32,752 nucleotides of DNA from Caulobacterales bacterium (GTDB lineage Bacteria > Pseudomonadota > Alphaproteobacteria > Caulobacterales > Caulobacteraceae), in the NCBI GenBank assembly GCA_947475655.1, contig CANJOB010000012.1, positions 1 through 32,752 of the forward strand, read 5' to 3'. The translations under genes and the position numbers were made by a program. Positions 19,580-29,720 of this stretch are shown one piece after another (the stretch's first letter is position 1; every line of letters begins with the position of its first letter). The notes under the pieces were generated by a model. The model saw only the letters and a program-made list of their open reading frames with translations, was not told the DNA's origin and did no database searches.

Positions 19580-20541
19580 TGGCCGTCTACACAGAAATCG
19601 CCGAGGACGACTTGGCCGCCTTTCTCGAAGGGTTCGACCTTGGCCGCGCAACGGCGTTCAAGGGCATCGCCGAGGGGGTCAGCAACTCCAACTACCTGCT
19701 GGAGACCGACAAGGGCCGGTTCATCCTCACCGTCTATGAACCGGCGCGGTCGAACGAAGCCGACCTGCCCTATTTCCTCGGCCTGATGGACCATCTGGCC
19801 CACCACGGCTTTCCCAGCGCCAAGCCGGTGGCGGACAGGCGCGGCGCCACGCTCGGCCGCATCGCCGGCAAGCCCGCCGCCATCGTCGAATTCCTGCCCG
19901 GCCTGTCGGTCAAGAAGCCCACGCATGACCAGCGCCGCTCGGCCGGCGCGGGCCTGGCCTGGCTGCACCAGGCGGCGGAAGGCTTTCCGATGCGGCGGGC
20001 CAACAATCTTGGCCAGCACTACTGGACGGCCCAGTTCGCCCCGCTGGTGGGGGAAGCCGACAAGCTCAAACCCGGCCTGTCAAAGACGATTCAGAACGAT
20101 CTCGCCCTGCTGGAAAAGCAATGGCCCAGCGGCCTGCCGTTCGGGCCCATCCACGCCGACTTCTTCCCCGACAACGTGTTCTTCAACGGCCCGCTGTTCG
20201 CCGCCGCCATCGACTTCTATTTCGCCTGCGACGATTTCCTGGCCTTCGATGTGGCGGTGGCGCTGAACGCCTGGTGTTTCGAGGCCGACGGCAGTTTCAA
20301 CCTCACCGCGGCGCGGGCTTTCCTGCACGGCTACGAGAGCCGCCGGCCCCTGACCGCCGCCGAGAAGGATGCCCTGCCCATCCTCGCGCACGGGGCGGCG
20401 ATGCGGTTCTTCCTCACCCGCCTGGAAGACTGGGGCGCGACCCCCGCCGGCGCCCTGGTCAAGCCGCACGACCCGCTGGAGTACGAACGCAAGCTGGCCG
20501 TGCACCGCGAGGGCCTGCATCTGTTCGACGGACCGGCATGA
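19579..20541 (+). CDS. thrB: Homoserine kinase (ThrB type II, APH-like fold)
   Basis: '[43 protein letters not shown]...FILTVYE', '[14 protein letters not shown]'; TGATG overlap with ispH. Confidence 0.93.
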   Translation: MAVYTEIAEDDLAAFLEGFDLGRATAFKGIAEGVSNSNYLLETDKGRFILTVYEPARSNEADLPYFLGLMDHLAHHGFPSAKPVADRRGATLGRIAGKPAAIVEFLPGLSVKKPTHDQRRSAGAGLAWLHQAAEGFPMRRANNLGQHYWTAQFAPLVGEADKLKPGLSKTIQNDLALLEKQWPSGLPFGPIHADFFPDNVFFNGPLFAAAIDFYFACDDFLAFDVAVALNAWCFEADGSFNLTAARAFLHGYESRRPLTAAEKDALPILAHGAAMRFFLTRLEDWGATPAGALVKPHDPLEYERKLAVHREGLHLFDGPA

Positions 20542-20984
20542 CTCCAGGTGTGGTGATCTTCACCGACGGCGCCTGCAGCGGAAACCCCGGCCCCGGCGGC
20601 TGGGGCGCGGTGCTGATGTACGGGGGCAAGGAGCGCGAGATTTGCGGCGGCGAGAGCGACACCACCAACAACCGCATGGAACTGATGGCGGCGATCCAAG
20701 CGCTGGAGGTGCTGAAGAAACCCTGCCAGGTCGAGCTGCACACAGACAGCCAGTATGTGCGCAACGGCATCACCCAGTGGCTGCACAGCTGGAAGGCGCG
20801 CGGCTGGAAGACCGCCGACAGGAAGCCGGTCAAGAACGAGGATCTGTGGCGCCGCCTCGATGAGGCGCGGCTGCGACATCAGGTCGACTGGCGCTGGGTC
20901 AAGGGCCACGCCGGGCACGAGCTGAACGAGCGGGCCGACGGGCTGGCCCGCAAGGGGTTGATCGAGGCGAAGGCGGCTTCCTAA
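20538..20984 (+). CDS. rnhA: Ribonuclease HI
   Basis: '[53 protein letters not shown]', '[23 protein letters not shown]', '[18 protein letters not shown]'; ATGA overlap with thrB. Confidence 0.97.
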   Translation: MTPGVVIFTDGACSGNPGPGGWGAVLMYGGKEREICGGESDTTNNRMELMAAIQALEVLKKPCQVELHTDSQYVRNGITQWLHSWKARGWKTADRKPVKNEDLWRRLDEARLRHQVDWRWVKGHAGHELNERADGLARKGLIEAKAAS

Positions 20985-20988
20985 ACGT

Positions 20989-21090
20989 CGTCATCGTCGG
21001 ACTTGATCCGACGACCCATGCATACAGCAGATCGTGGCTAGCCGGACGGGTTCGTGTTCCTGGGTCCTCGGGTCAAGCCCGAGGATGACG
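20989..21090. repeat. REP-like intergenic double-hairpin palindromic element, copy 1
   Basis: CGTCATC-GTCGGActtgaTCCGAC-GACCCA ... TGGGTC-CTCGGGtcaagCCCGAG-GATGACG; second copy at 23564-23666. Confidence 0.85.
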
Positions 21091-21108
21091 ATCATTTGGT
21101 GACCGGCG

Positions 21109-21510
21109 CTATTGAACCGGCTCGTCCCCCGCCACCGGTGGATCGATCTTGCGCATGATGGTCGAGAGCTTGGCCGCCAGGGCCTGGCCACGCGCGGCGG
21201 CGGCGGCTTCGGCGCGGTGGCTGGCCGGGCCGCACTCGACGGCGGCGCCCTGGCCGGCGGCGTAGCCGGTGTTGAACCGCTCGCGCATCACCGCCTCGAA
21301 GGCGGGGTCGGCGTCCTCGACCTGGGTGAGGCGCAGCATGCGGTCGCGCCAGTACTGGTCTGTGGGGCCCATGCAGAGCTGGCGCAGGGCGTGGGTCTCG
21401 CCGATGGCGTAGGCCAGTTCGCCCAGCGTCTGCCGCTCGGCGGGCGCGCGCTCCTGGGCCGCGGCGGGGGCGGCGATCAGCAGGGCGAGGAGGGCGGTCA
21501 GGCAACGCAT
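21109..21510 (-). CDS. TIGR02301-like exported protein
   Basis: Signal peptide MRCLTALLALLIAAPAAAQ; 'LGELAYAIGETHALRQLCMGPTDQYWRDRMLRLTQVE...RFNTGYAAGQ...C' pattern of the TIGR02301 family. Confidence 0.7.
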   Translation of the reverse strand: MRCLTALLALLIAAPAAAQERAPAERQTLGELAYAIGETHALRQLCMGPTDQYWRDRMLRLTQVEDADPAFEAVMRERFNTGYAAGQGAAVECGPASHRAEAAAAARGQALAAKLSTIMRKIDPPVAGDEPVQ

Positions 21511-21535
21511 CGCGGCCATTATGGCGCCGCTTGGC

Positions 21536-21940
21536 TCAACTGGCGATGAAGCGCCGGTGCGCCTCTTCGATGATCCGCGCCGTCTCGCTCCACGACACAC
21601 GCTCGATCGCTTCCGCCAGGGGCACGAAGGCCGCCTCCTGCGCGTCGTCGGCGCCGACCGGCTCGCCGGCCAGCCAGACCGCCGCGTAGTCGTGCAGCAG
21701 ATAGAGGCGCGGCGGGTCGCCCATCACCGTGTCGACGATCTCGATCAGGCCGAGCAGCCGCGCGTCGACGCCGGTCTCTTCCTTCAGTTCGCGCAGGGCC
21801 GCGTCGGCGGGGTCCTCACCGGGCTCGAGCCGCCCGCCCGGCATGCTCCACTCGCCCACCCGCGGCGGCGTGCCCCGCCGGATCAGCAGCACCTCGCCGC
21901 CGCGGAAACAGACCACGCCGGCGGCGACGACGGTTTCCAT
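21536..21940 (-). CDS. Nudix hydrolase
   Basis: Nudix box GGRLEPGEDPADAALRELKEETGV; METVVAAGVVCFRGGEVLLIRRG start. Confidence 0.9.
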   Translation of the reverse strand: METVVAAGVVCFRGGEVLLIRRGTPPRVGEWSMPGGRLEPGEDPADAALRELKEETGVDARLLGLIEIVDTVMGDPPRLYLLHDYAAVWLAGEPVGADDAQEAAFVPLAEAIERVSWSETARIIEEAHRRFIAS

Positions 21941-21945
21941 TTCGG

Positions 21946-22737
21946 CTACTGCGCGGTCCAGCCGCCCTCGGCGGTCATCATGGCGCCGTTGGTCGAGGCC
22001 CCGGCGTCGGAGACGAGATACAGCAGCAGGCCGGACAGTTCCTCGACGGTGACGAACCGCTTGCTCGGCTGGGCGGCCAGGATCACGTCCTTCATCACCT
22101 GGTCTTCCGGCATGCCGCGCACCTTGGCCTGGTCGGCGATCTGCTTCTCCACGATGGCCGTCTTCACATAGCCGGGGCAGATGGCGTTGACGGTGACGCC
22201 GAAGGTCGCCAGCTCCAGCGCCCCGGTCTTGGTCAGGCCGGCGATGCCGTGCTTGGCGGCGACATAGGCGGACTTGAACGGCGAGGCGATCAGGGCGTGG
22301 GCCGAGGCGATATTGACGATCCGGCCGCGCTTCTGCGCCTTCATGGTCGGGATCGCCGCGCGCATGCCGTGGAAGGCGGACGACAGGTTGATGGCGATGA
22401 TCCTGTCCCACTGGTCGAGCGGGAAGTCCTCGATCGGCGCCACATGCTGGATGCCGGCGTTGTTGATCAGGATGTCGAGCCGGCCAAATTCCTTGACCGC
22501 ATAGGCGACCATGTCGGCGATCTCCGACGGCTTGGTCATGTCGGCGCCGTGGTAGAGCACCGTCACCCCGTGGTCCTTGGCCATCTTGGCGCGGGCCGCC
22601 TCGATGGCGGCCGGGTCGCCCAGGCCGTTCAGCACCACATTGACGCCCTCGGCCGCCAGGGCGTCGGCGAGGGCGTGGCCGATGCCGCCGGTCGAGCCGG
22701 TGACCAGGGCCGCCTGGCCTTTGAGCTTCAGGTCCAT
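21946..22737 (-). CDS. bdhA: D-beta-hydroxybutyrate dehydrogenase (SDR family)
   Basis: 'ALVTGSTGGIGHALADALA', 'NNAGIQHVAPIEDFPLDQWDRIIAINLSSAFH', 'SAHALIASPFKSAYVAAKHG', 'MMTAEGGWTAQ'. Confidence 0.92.
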   Translation of the reverse strand: MDLKLKGQAALVTGSTGGIGHALADALAAEGVNVVLNGLGDPAAIEAARAKMAKDHGVTVLYHGADMTKPSEIADMVAYAVKEFGRLDILINNAGIQHVAPIEDFPLDQWDRIIAINLSSAFHGMRAAIPTMKAQKRGRIVNIASAHALIASPFKSAYVAAKHGIAGLTKTGALELATFGVTVNAICPGYVKTAIVEKQIADQAKVRGMPEDQVMKDVILAAQPSKRFVTVEELSGLLLYLVSDAGASTNGAMMTAEGGWTAQ

Positions 22738-22749
22738 GGGTGTGTCCTC

Positions 22750-23532
22750 TTAGCGCTTGAGCGGGGGCGGTTGCGGCCGGGTGAAGACCCAGCTGTCGTC
22801 GGTGGAAAGGTCTTGCTGGAATCTGTAGCCGTCGAGGTCGAAGGCCTTGAGGCCCTCGGCCTTTTCGATGCGGTGGTCGATGGCATAGCGCGCCATGCGC
22901 CCGCGCGCCTTCTTGACGTACAGGCCCAGGATGCGCAGCACCCCGTCCTTCTCGTCCTTGAAGGCGACGTCGATGATCGGCACGCGCAGCGCGTCGCGGT
23001 CGATGGCCGAGGCGTATTCGTGGCTGGCCAGATTGACGATGGTCGGGTCGGAAAGCTTGCGCGCGTCTTCCTCCAGCAGGCGCGCGACCGGCCCCTTCCA
23101 GAAATCGGCCAGGTGGGCGCCGCGTTTGGTCTTCAGCCGAACGCCCATTTCCAGGCGATAGGGTTGCAGGGCGTCGAGCGGACGCAGCACGCCGTAGAGG
23201 CCGGAGAGAATCCGCAGGCGATCCTGCGCCCACTTCATCGCCTTGGCGTCCAGCGTGCGCGCCGACAGCCCCAGGTAGACGTCGCCGTTGAACGCGATGG
23301 CCGCCTGCAGTCCGTCGTCCACCGCCGGGTCGAAGGCCTGGAAGCGTTCGTGGTTGAGGCTCGCCAGGGCGTCGGAGATGCCCATCATCTTCTTCAGCTG
23401 CCGCGGGGTGAGCTTGCGCGTGTAGGCGTCGAGGACGGCGATGTCGTCCTTCAGCACCGGCTGGGTCAGCGGCAGGCGCGCGGACGCGGCTTCGAAATTG
23501 AGCGACTTGGCGGGGGAGAGCAGCATCAGCAT
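22750..23532 (-). CDS. yaaA: Peroxide stress protein YaaA
   Basis: 'MLMLLSPAKSLNFE', 'KKMMGISDALASLNHERFQAF', 'SGLYGVLRPLDALQPYRLEMG', 'VNLASHEYASAI'. Confidence 0.94.
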   Translation of the reverse strand: MLMLLSPAKSLNFEAASARLPLTQPVLKDDIAVLDAYTRKLTPRQLKKMMGISDALASLNHERFQAFDPAVDDGLQAAIAFNGDVYLGLSARTLDAKAMKWAQDRLRILSGLYGVLRPLDALQPYRLEMGVRLKTKRGAHLADFWKGPVARLLEEDARKLSDPTIVNLASHEYASAIDRDALRVPIIDVAFKDEKDGVLRILGLYVKKARGRMARYAIDHRIEKAEGLKAFDLDGYRFQQDLSTDDSWVFTRPQPPPLKR

Positions 23533-23563
23533 GGATGTCTGTCTTAGTGCGCCACTCCCCTCC

Positions 23564-23666
23564 CGTCATCGTCGGACTTGATCCGACGACCCATAAGCGC
23601 GGACCCGTCCAGAAAACCCATGATCGACCGTGATAATGGGCCCTCGGGTCAAGCCCGAGGGTGACG
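23564..23666. repeat. REP-like intergenic double-hairpin palindromic element, copy 2 (inverted relative to copy 1)
   Basis: CGTCATCGTCGGACTTGATCCGACGACCCA...ATGGGCCCTCGGGTCAAGCCCGAGGGTGACGG; aligns end to end with the reverse complement of copy 1, including internal ACCCGTCC and GATC blocks. Confidence 0.85.
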
Positions 23667-23675
23667 GCATTCTTG

Positions 23676-24596
23676 CTATCCCACGAACCCCGCCGCCCGG
23701 CGCAGGCGGTCGTTGATCGCTTCGCCCAGGCCCTCGTCGGGGATCGGCGCCACGGCGATGGCGGATGGCGCCGTGCGGTCGGCGGCGCGCAGCATGGAGA
23801 AGAGGTTGGCGGCGGCTTCGGTCAGGCTGCCGGTGGGGCTGAGGTTGAACACCCGCTCGCCGTCGGGCGCGGGGCCGAACGCCAGGAAGGCTTCGCCGTC
23901 GGCGGGCGCCGTCACATCGATCCGCACCGGGGCGTCGGGGGCGTAGTGGACCGCCAGGCGGCCGGGCGAGCGCTTGGCGTCGGCCTGCGCCTCGGCCAGC
24001 GGGCCGATGACCGCCTCGATCTGCGCGCGGGTGATCCCGCCCGGCCGCAGCAGCCGGGGCGGGCCGTCGAGCAGGGCGATGACCGTGGATTCCAGACCCA
24101 CGGCGCAAGCCCCGCCGTCGAGCGCTAGGGCGGCGGCCTCGCCCGTCTCGGCCACGGCGTCCTCCAGCGTGGTCGGACTGGGCCGTCCGGAGCGGTTGGC
24201 GGACGGCGCGGCCACGGCGCCGCCGAAGGCTGCCAGTACGGCGCGCGCGACCGGATGAGCGGGCACGCGCACCGCCACGGTATCGAGCCCGGCGCGGGCC
24301 AGGTCGCAGACGGCGCTGCTATCCTTGATGGGGGCGACGATGGTCAGGGGGCCGGGCCAGAAGGCTTGCGCAAGGGCGCCGGCGCGCTCGTCCAGAACGG
24401 CGATGCGCCGCGCCGTTTCCAGGTCCGCCACATGGGCGATCAGCGGGTTGAAGGCGGGCCGGCCCTTGGCGGCATAGAGCGAGGCGACCGCCGCCGCGTT
24501 GGATGCGTCGGCCGCCAGGCCGTAGACGGTCTCGGTCGGCAGGATGACGAGGCGGCCGTCCGCAAGGACAGCCGCCGCCTGTTCGGAATCGCTCAG
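23676..24596 (-). CDS. L-threonylcarbamoyladenylate synthase (Sua5/YrdC/TsaC family), apparent CTG start
   Basis: Same frame reads LSDSEQAAAVLADGRLVILPTETVYGLAADASNAAAVASLYAAKGRPAFNPLIAHVADLETARR..., 'APSANRSGRPSPT', 'RSPGRLAVHYAP'. Conserved N-terminus lies upstream of the first GTG in the track (24431). Confidence 0.85.
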   Translation of the reverse strand: MSDSEQAAAVLADGRLVILPTETVYGLAADASNAAAVASLYAAKGRPAFNPLIAHVADLETARRIAVLDERAGALAQAFWPGPLTIVAPIKDSSAVCDLARAGLDTVAVRVPAHPVARAVLAAFGGAVAAPSANRSGRPSPTTLEDAVAETGEAAALALDGGACAVGLESTVIALLDGPPRLLRPGGITRAQIEAVIGPLAEAQADAKRSPGRLAVHYAPDAPVRIDVTAPADGEAFLAFGPAPDGERVFNLSPTGSLTEAAANLFSMLRAADRTAPSAIAVAPIPDEGLGEAINDRLRRAAGFVG

Positions 24597-25075
24597 AGCT
24601 GGCCCAGCATGTAGTCGGCCGAGCTGACCTCGAACTGACCGGCTTCCTCGACGTTGAGCTTCTCGACCACGCCGTTCTTGACGATGGCGCTGTAGCGCTG
24701 CGAGCGCGGGCCCATGCCGAACTTGCTGCCGTCAAAGTCGAGGCCGATGGCCTTGGAGAAGGCGCCGTTGCCGTCGGCCAGCAGCAGCACCTCGTCGTTG
24801 ATGCCCTGGTCCTTGCCCCAGGCCTTCATCACGAACACGTCGTTGACCGAGACGCAGGCGATCGTATCGACGCCCTTGGCCTTGAACTCCGCCGCCTTCT
24901 CCTTGAAGCCGGGCAGGTGCTTGGCCGAGCAGGTAGGGGTGAAGGCGCCGGGCACGGCGAACAGGGCCACGGTCTTGCCCTTGAAGATTTCGTCGGTGGT
25001 GATCGGCTTGTTGCCGTCCGGGCCCGAGGTCATGAAGGTGGCTTCGGGCAGCTTGTCGCCGGCTTTGATGGTCAT
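24593..25075 (-). CDS. Peroxiredoxin (Prx5-type, AhpC/TSA superfamily)
   Basis: 'MTIKAGDKLPEATFMT', 'VALFAVPGAFTPTCSAKHLPGF', 'CVSVNDVFVMKAWG'. Confidence 0.93.
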   Translation of the reverse strand: MTIKAGDKLPEATFMTSGPDGNKPITTDEIFKGKTVALFAVPGAFTPTCSAKHLPGFKEKAAEFKAKGVDTIACVSVNDVFVMKAWGKDQGINDEVLLLADGNGAFSKAIGLDFDGSKFGMGPRSQRYSAIVKNGVVEKLNVEEAGQFEVSSADYMLGQL

Positions 25076-25130
25076 GGTCGGGCTTCTCCTCGAATGGGAA
25101 ACCCGATGTAAGCCCGCAAGGCGCGGATGA

Positions 25131-26288
<1,158 letters not shown>

Positions 26289-26303
26289 TTACTCAGCGCT
26301 TAA
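26289..26303 (-). promoter_or_regulatory. Candidate CtrA-like box upstream of ccrM
   Basis: Minus strand TTAA-N7-GTAA (TTAAGCGCTGAGTAA), one mismatch from TTAA-N7-TTAA, about 50 nt upstream of the ccrM ATG. Confidence 0.35.
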
Positions 26304-26936
26304 CAGATTGTCTTCACTGAAGGACTCGCCGCTCAGCAACAGGCGGATCGGGGCCCAGGTCATCCGATGCTCGGCGCAGGGGCCCAGCGTCTTCAAGGCC
26401 GCGATATGCACCGGCGCGCCGTAGCCCTTGTGGCTGGCGAAGCCGTAGCCGGGGTACTGGCCGTCCATCGCCTCCATCAGCCGGTCGCGGGCTGTCTTGG
26501 CCAGGATCGAGGCCGCGGCGATGGACTTGCTCTTGCCGTCGCCGCCGATGACCGTCTTCACCGTGCAGGGCAGCTTGAAAGCGTAATTGCCGTCGACCAG
26601 GGCGTGGTCGGGCGCGACACCCATGGCCTCGATGGCCCTGCACATGGCCAGGCCCGTGGCATGCAGGATGTTCAGCTCGGCGATCTCGGCCACCGACGCG
26701 AAGCCGACGCCGAAGGCGACCGCCTTGGCCTTGATCTCGACCTCCAGCTCGCAGCGCCGCGCGTGGGTCAGCTTCTTGGAGTCATCGAGGCCCGCGATGC
26801 GCTTCTTCGGATCGAGGATCACCGCCCCGGCGCTGACCGGCCCGGCCCAGGGCCCGCGTCCGGCCTCGTCCACGCCGCAGACCAGCCCCTGCATCGCAAA
26901 GGCCTTCTCCAGCATCATGTCAGGGCCTTTTCCCAT
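26289..26936 (-). CDS. rnhB: Ribonuclease HII
   Basis: '[23 protein letters not shown]', '[13 protein letters not shown]', '[17 protein letters not shown]', '[15 protein letters not shown]'. Confidence 0.96.
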   Translation of the reverse strand: MGKGPDMMLEKAFAMQGLVCGVDEAGRGPWAGPVSAGAVILDPKKRIAGLDDSKKLTHARRCELEVEIKAKAVAFGVGFASVAEIAELNILHATGLAMCRAIEAMGVAPDHALVDGNYAFKLPCTVKTVIGGDGKSKSIAAASILAKTARDRLMEAMDGQYPGYGFASHKGYGAPVHIAALKTLGPCAEHRMTWAPIRLLLSGESFSEDNLLSAE

Positions 26937-27526
26937 CAGCGGCGCATAGCCTTGATCGGCGCGTGGCGGAAGCAGCTGGTGCGGTGGTCGTTGACCATGC
27001 CCACAGCCTGCATGAAGGCGTACACAATCACCGGGCCGACGAACTTGAAGCCCTTCTTCTTCAGCGCCTTCGACATGGCGACGCTTTCAGGCGAATCGAC
27101 GGTCGCAGGCGACCCCGGTTTGGAATTGGCCTGGATCGGCTTTCCGCCGACGAAGCTCCACAGGAACTGGCTGAAGTCCTCACCCCTCTCCTGCATGTCC
27201 AGGTAGAGGCGCGCGCCGGAGATGGCGGCGTCGATCTTGGCGTTGGAGCGGATGATACCGGCGTCGTTCATCAGCCGCGCGCGATCCTTCGGCCCAAACG
27301 CGGCCACCTTCACTGGGTCGAAGTCGGCGAAGGCGGCGCGGAAGGCCTCGCGCTTCTTGAGGATGGTGATCCAGCTCAAACCGGCCTGGAACCCGTCCAG
27401 CACCAGCTTCTCCCACAGGGCGCGGGAGTCGTACTCGGGCACGCCCCACTCCTCGTCGTGGTAGGCCTCGTACAGCGCATTGCCGTTCATGCCCGGCCAG
27501 GTGCAGCGAATCGGGGTTGGAGCCAT
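26936..27526 (-). CDS. tag: DNA-3-methyladenine glycosylase I
   Basis: '[57 protein letters not shown]', C-terminal '[11 protein letters not shown]'. Confidence 0.95.
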   Translation of the reverse strand: MAPTPIRCTWPGMNGNALYEAYHDEEWGVPEYDSRALWEKLVLDGFQAGLSWITILKKREAFRAAFADFDPVKVAAFGPKDRARLMNDAGIIRSNAKIDAAISGARLYLDMQERGEDFSQFLWSFVGGKPIQANSKPGSPATVDSPESVAMSKALKKKGFKFVGPVIVYAFMQAVGMVNDHRTSCFRHAPIKAMRR

Positions 27527-27627
27527 GCGCCCATACTAGCGGAGCGGGTCGCGGGCGGAAAACCGCTCCGCACTTTTCCTCGACCCGCCCTGTGGCGGGC
27601 GCCAGACATTCCTGGCAAGCATGGCCG

Positions 27628-28491
27628 ATGTTCGAGAATTTCGCCCACGACCGCATCGACAGCGGCGAGACCGTCATCGACGTGCGCCATGGCGGGTCCG
27701 GCCCGCCCCTCCTGCTGTTGCACGGCTTTCCACAGACCAAGGCCATGTGGGCGCAATGCGCGGCGGACCTCAGCGCCGACTTCACCGTCTACGCCGCCGA
27801 CCTACGCGGCTACGGCGACAGCGGCAAGCCGCCGACCACGCCGGACCACGAGCCCTATTCCAAGCGCGCCATGGCCCGCGACATGGTCGCCCTGATGGCC
27901 CACTTCGGCCATGAGCGGTTCCACCTCGCCGGCCACGACCGCGGCGGCCGGGTCGGCTATCGCCTGGCGCTGGATCACCCGGACGCCCTGATCAAGCTGG
28001 CGGTGCTCGACATCGTGCCGACCTATGTCTGCTACCAGCAGGTCGACGGCATGACGTTCGGCATGGACTACTGGCACTGGTACTTCCTGGCCCAGCCCGG
28101 GCCCGTGCCGGAGCGCATCATCGCCCTCGATCCGGACCTGGTGCTGTTCCGCGGCCGCAACCGCATGCTGTTCGGGCAAGCGGAACGCGAGGAATACAGC
28201 CGCGTCGGCCGCGACGCCGCCACCGTCCACGCCATGTGCGAATGCTACCGCGCGGGGGCGACGGTCGATCTGGAAGCCGACCGCGCTGACTACGGTGTCA
28301 ACAGGATCACCGCGCCCCTGCTGGCCCTGTGGGGCGCCAAGGGCGCCGTCCACCGCTGGCGCGATCCGGTCGAGACATGGCGTGAGTGGGCGACGGATGT
28401 GCGCGGCTTCGCGCTCGACTGCGGCCACTACCTGCCGGAGGAAAAGCCGGCCGAGACGACGGCGGCGCTGCGGGATTTCTTCCTCGGCTAG
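27628..28491 (+). CDS. Alpha/beta hydrolase, haloacetate-dehalogenase-like
   Basis: 'LLLHGFPQTKAMWAQ', 'ADLRGYGDSGKP', 'FHLAGHDRGGRVGYRLALDHPD', 'YWHWYFLAQP', 'CGHYLPEEKP' follow fluoroacetate dehalogenase family motifs. Confidence 0.8.
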   Translation: MFENFAHDRIDSGETVIDVRHGGSGPPLLLLHGFPQTKAMWAQCAADLSADFTVYAADLRGYGDSGKPPTTPDHEPYSKRAMARDMVALMAHFGHERFHLAGHDRGGRVGYRLALDHPDALIKLAVLDIVPTYVCYQQVDGMTFGMDYWHWYFLAQPGPVPERIIALDPDLVLFRGRNRMLFGQAEREEYSRVGRDAATVHAMCECYRAGATVDLEADRADYGVNRITAPLLALWGAKGAVHRWRDPVETWREWATDVRGFALDCGHYLPEEKPAETTAALRDFFLG

Positions 28492-29159
28492 GCCCTGGCC
28501 AGCCAGATCACATGCCGCGAGCCCTTGCCCTTGCGGTGGGCGTGGACACGGTGTTCGTCGACGGTGAATCCGGCGTTCGACAGGCGTTTTGAAAACTCGG
28601 TGTCGGGCATGGCGGACCACACCGCCAGCACGCCGCCGCTCTTCAGCGCGCGCCTGGCCTCGGCGAGGCCAGCCATCGAATAGAGGCTGTTGTTTTCCGG
28701 GCGGTCGAGGGCTCCGGGTCCGTTGTCCACGTCGAGCAGAATGGCGTCGAAGTTCTTGTCGCCCGCCTGGATCAGGGCGCCCACGTCGGTGACCTCAAGC
28801 CGGGTGCGCGGATCGTCGAGGCAGCCGGCGAAGATATCGCTCATGGGACCGCGCGCCCACGCCGCCACGGCGGGCACGAGCTCGGCGACGACGACGGTCG
28901 CGTCGGCGGGCAGAATCGCCAGGGCCGCGCGCAGGGTGAAACCCATGCCGAGGCCGCCGATCAGGACGACCGGCGCCGCGCGGTCGGCCAGCGGGGCGCA
29001 GGTCAGGTCGGCCAGGGCCTTTTCCGAACCGCTCATGCGGCTGTTCATCAGGGTGATGCCGCCGGTCATGATCGAATACTCGGAGCCGCGCCGCAGCAGG
29101 CGCAGCTCGCCGTCCGCGCCTGGAATCTTGGCCGTTCCGAGCTGTTCCCAGGGGATCAC
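28488..29159 (-). CDS. Spermidine-synthase-like / SAM-dependent methyltransferase-fold protein
   Basis: 'VVLIGGLGMGFTLRAAL', 'VVVAELVPAVAAWARG', 'FDAILLDVDNGP'; GTG start at 29159 preferred, since the track start (29591) is antisense to the CBS gene. Confidence 0.75.
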   Translation of the reverse strand: MIPWEQLGTAKIPGADGELRLLRRGSEYSIMTGGITLMNSRMSGSEKALADLTCAPLADRAAPVVLIGGLGMGFTLRAALAILPADATVVVAELVPAVAAWARGPMSDIFAGCLDDPRTRLEVTDVGALIQAGDKNFDAILLDVDNGPGALDRPENNSLYSMAGLAEARRALKSGGVLAVWSAMPDTEFSKRLSNAGFTVDEHRVHAHRKGKGSRHVIWLARA

Positions 29160-29241
29160 GTCGCGCCTCGCTTTGAGCCTAGGGGGAACAGGCCCGCCGG
29201 CCAGGGGTTTGTAAGGCCTCACTCCACATCGAGGTATAGCC

Positions 29242-29667
29242 GTGAAAGTCAGCGAAGCCATGACCGCCCAGGTCATTACGGCCAAACCCACCGACAGCAT
29301 CAAGTCCGTCGCCGGGATCATGAAACGGATCGACACCGGCGCGGTGCCGATCTTCGACGACGGCAAGGTGGTCGGCCTGGTCACGGACCGCGACATCGTC
29401 CTGCGCGTGGTCGCCGAGGGCGGCGATCTCAATGGCCCGATCTCCGCCGCCATGAGCGAGGATGTGCAGAGCTGCAAGGCGGACGACGCCCTGGCCGACG
29501 CCGCCGGCCACATGGCCAGCCACCAGCTGCGCCGCCTGATCGTCACCGACGAGGCCGGCAAGCTGGCCGGCATCCTGTCGCTGGGCGACATCGCCGTCGA
29601 CTATGGCAACAAGGCGGTAGGCCACACGCTCGAGGAAATCTCCGCCGACACCGACGCGGCCGCCTAG
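29242..29667 (+). CDS. CBS-domain protein
   Basis: 'MKVSEAMTAQVITAKPTDSIKSVAGIMKRIDTGAVPIFDDGKVVGLVTDRDIV' and 'LRRLIVTDEAGKLAGILSLGDIA': two CBS motifs; GTG start. Confidence 0.92.
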   Translation: MKVSEAMTAQVITAKPTDSIKSVAGIMKRIDTGAVPIFDDGKVVGLVTDRDIVLRVVAEGGDLNGPISAAMSEDVQSCKADDALADAAGHMASHQLRRLIVTDEAGKLAGILSLGDIAVDYGNKAVGHTLEEISADTDAAA

Positions 29668-29720
29668 TTTTTTTGAAGAGCCTGTCCGGGCGGCGAACCG
29701 CACACACTTCGCCTGAGGCT

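Noticed and set aside
18565-20541. 658-aa ORF covering ispH and thrB
   Set aside because: First half is an off-frame reading of ispH; only the C-terminal part (from 19579) is the real thrB.
21536-23569. 677-aa minus-strand ORF
   Set aside because: Nudix gene frame extended upstream through off-frame readings of bdhA and yaaA; the real start is near 21940.
29668-29720. Poly-T plus AGAGCC...GGCTCT stem as a Rho-independent terminator
   Set aside because: The T-run precedes the hairpin on the plus strand and reads as A-run on the minus strand, so geometry is wrong for an intrinsic terminator on either strand.
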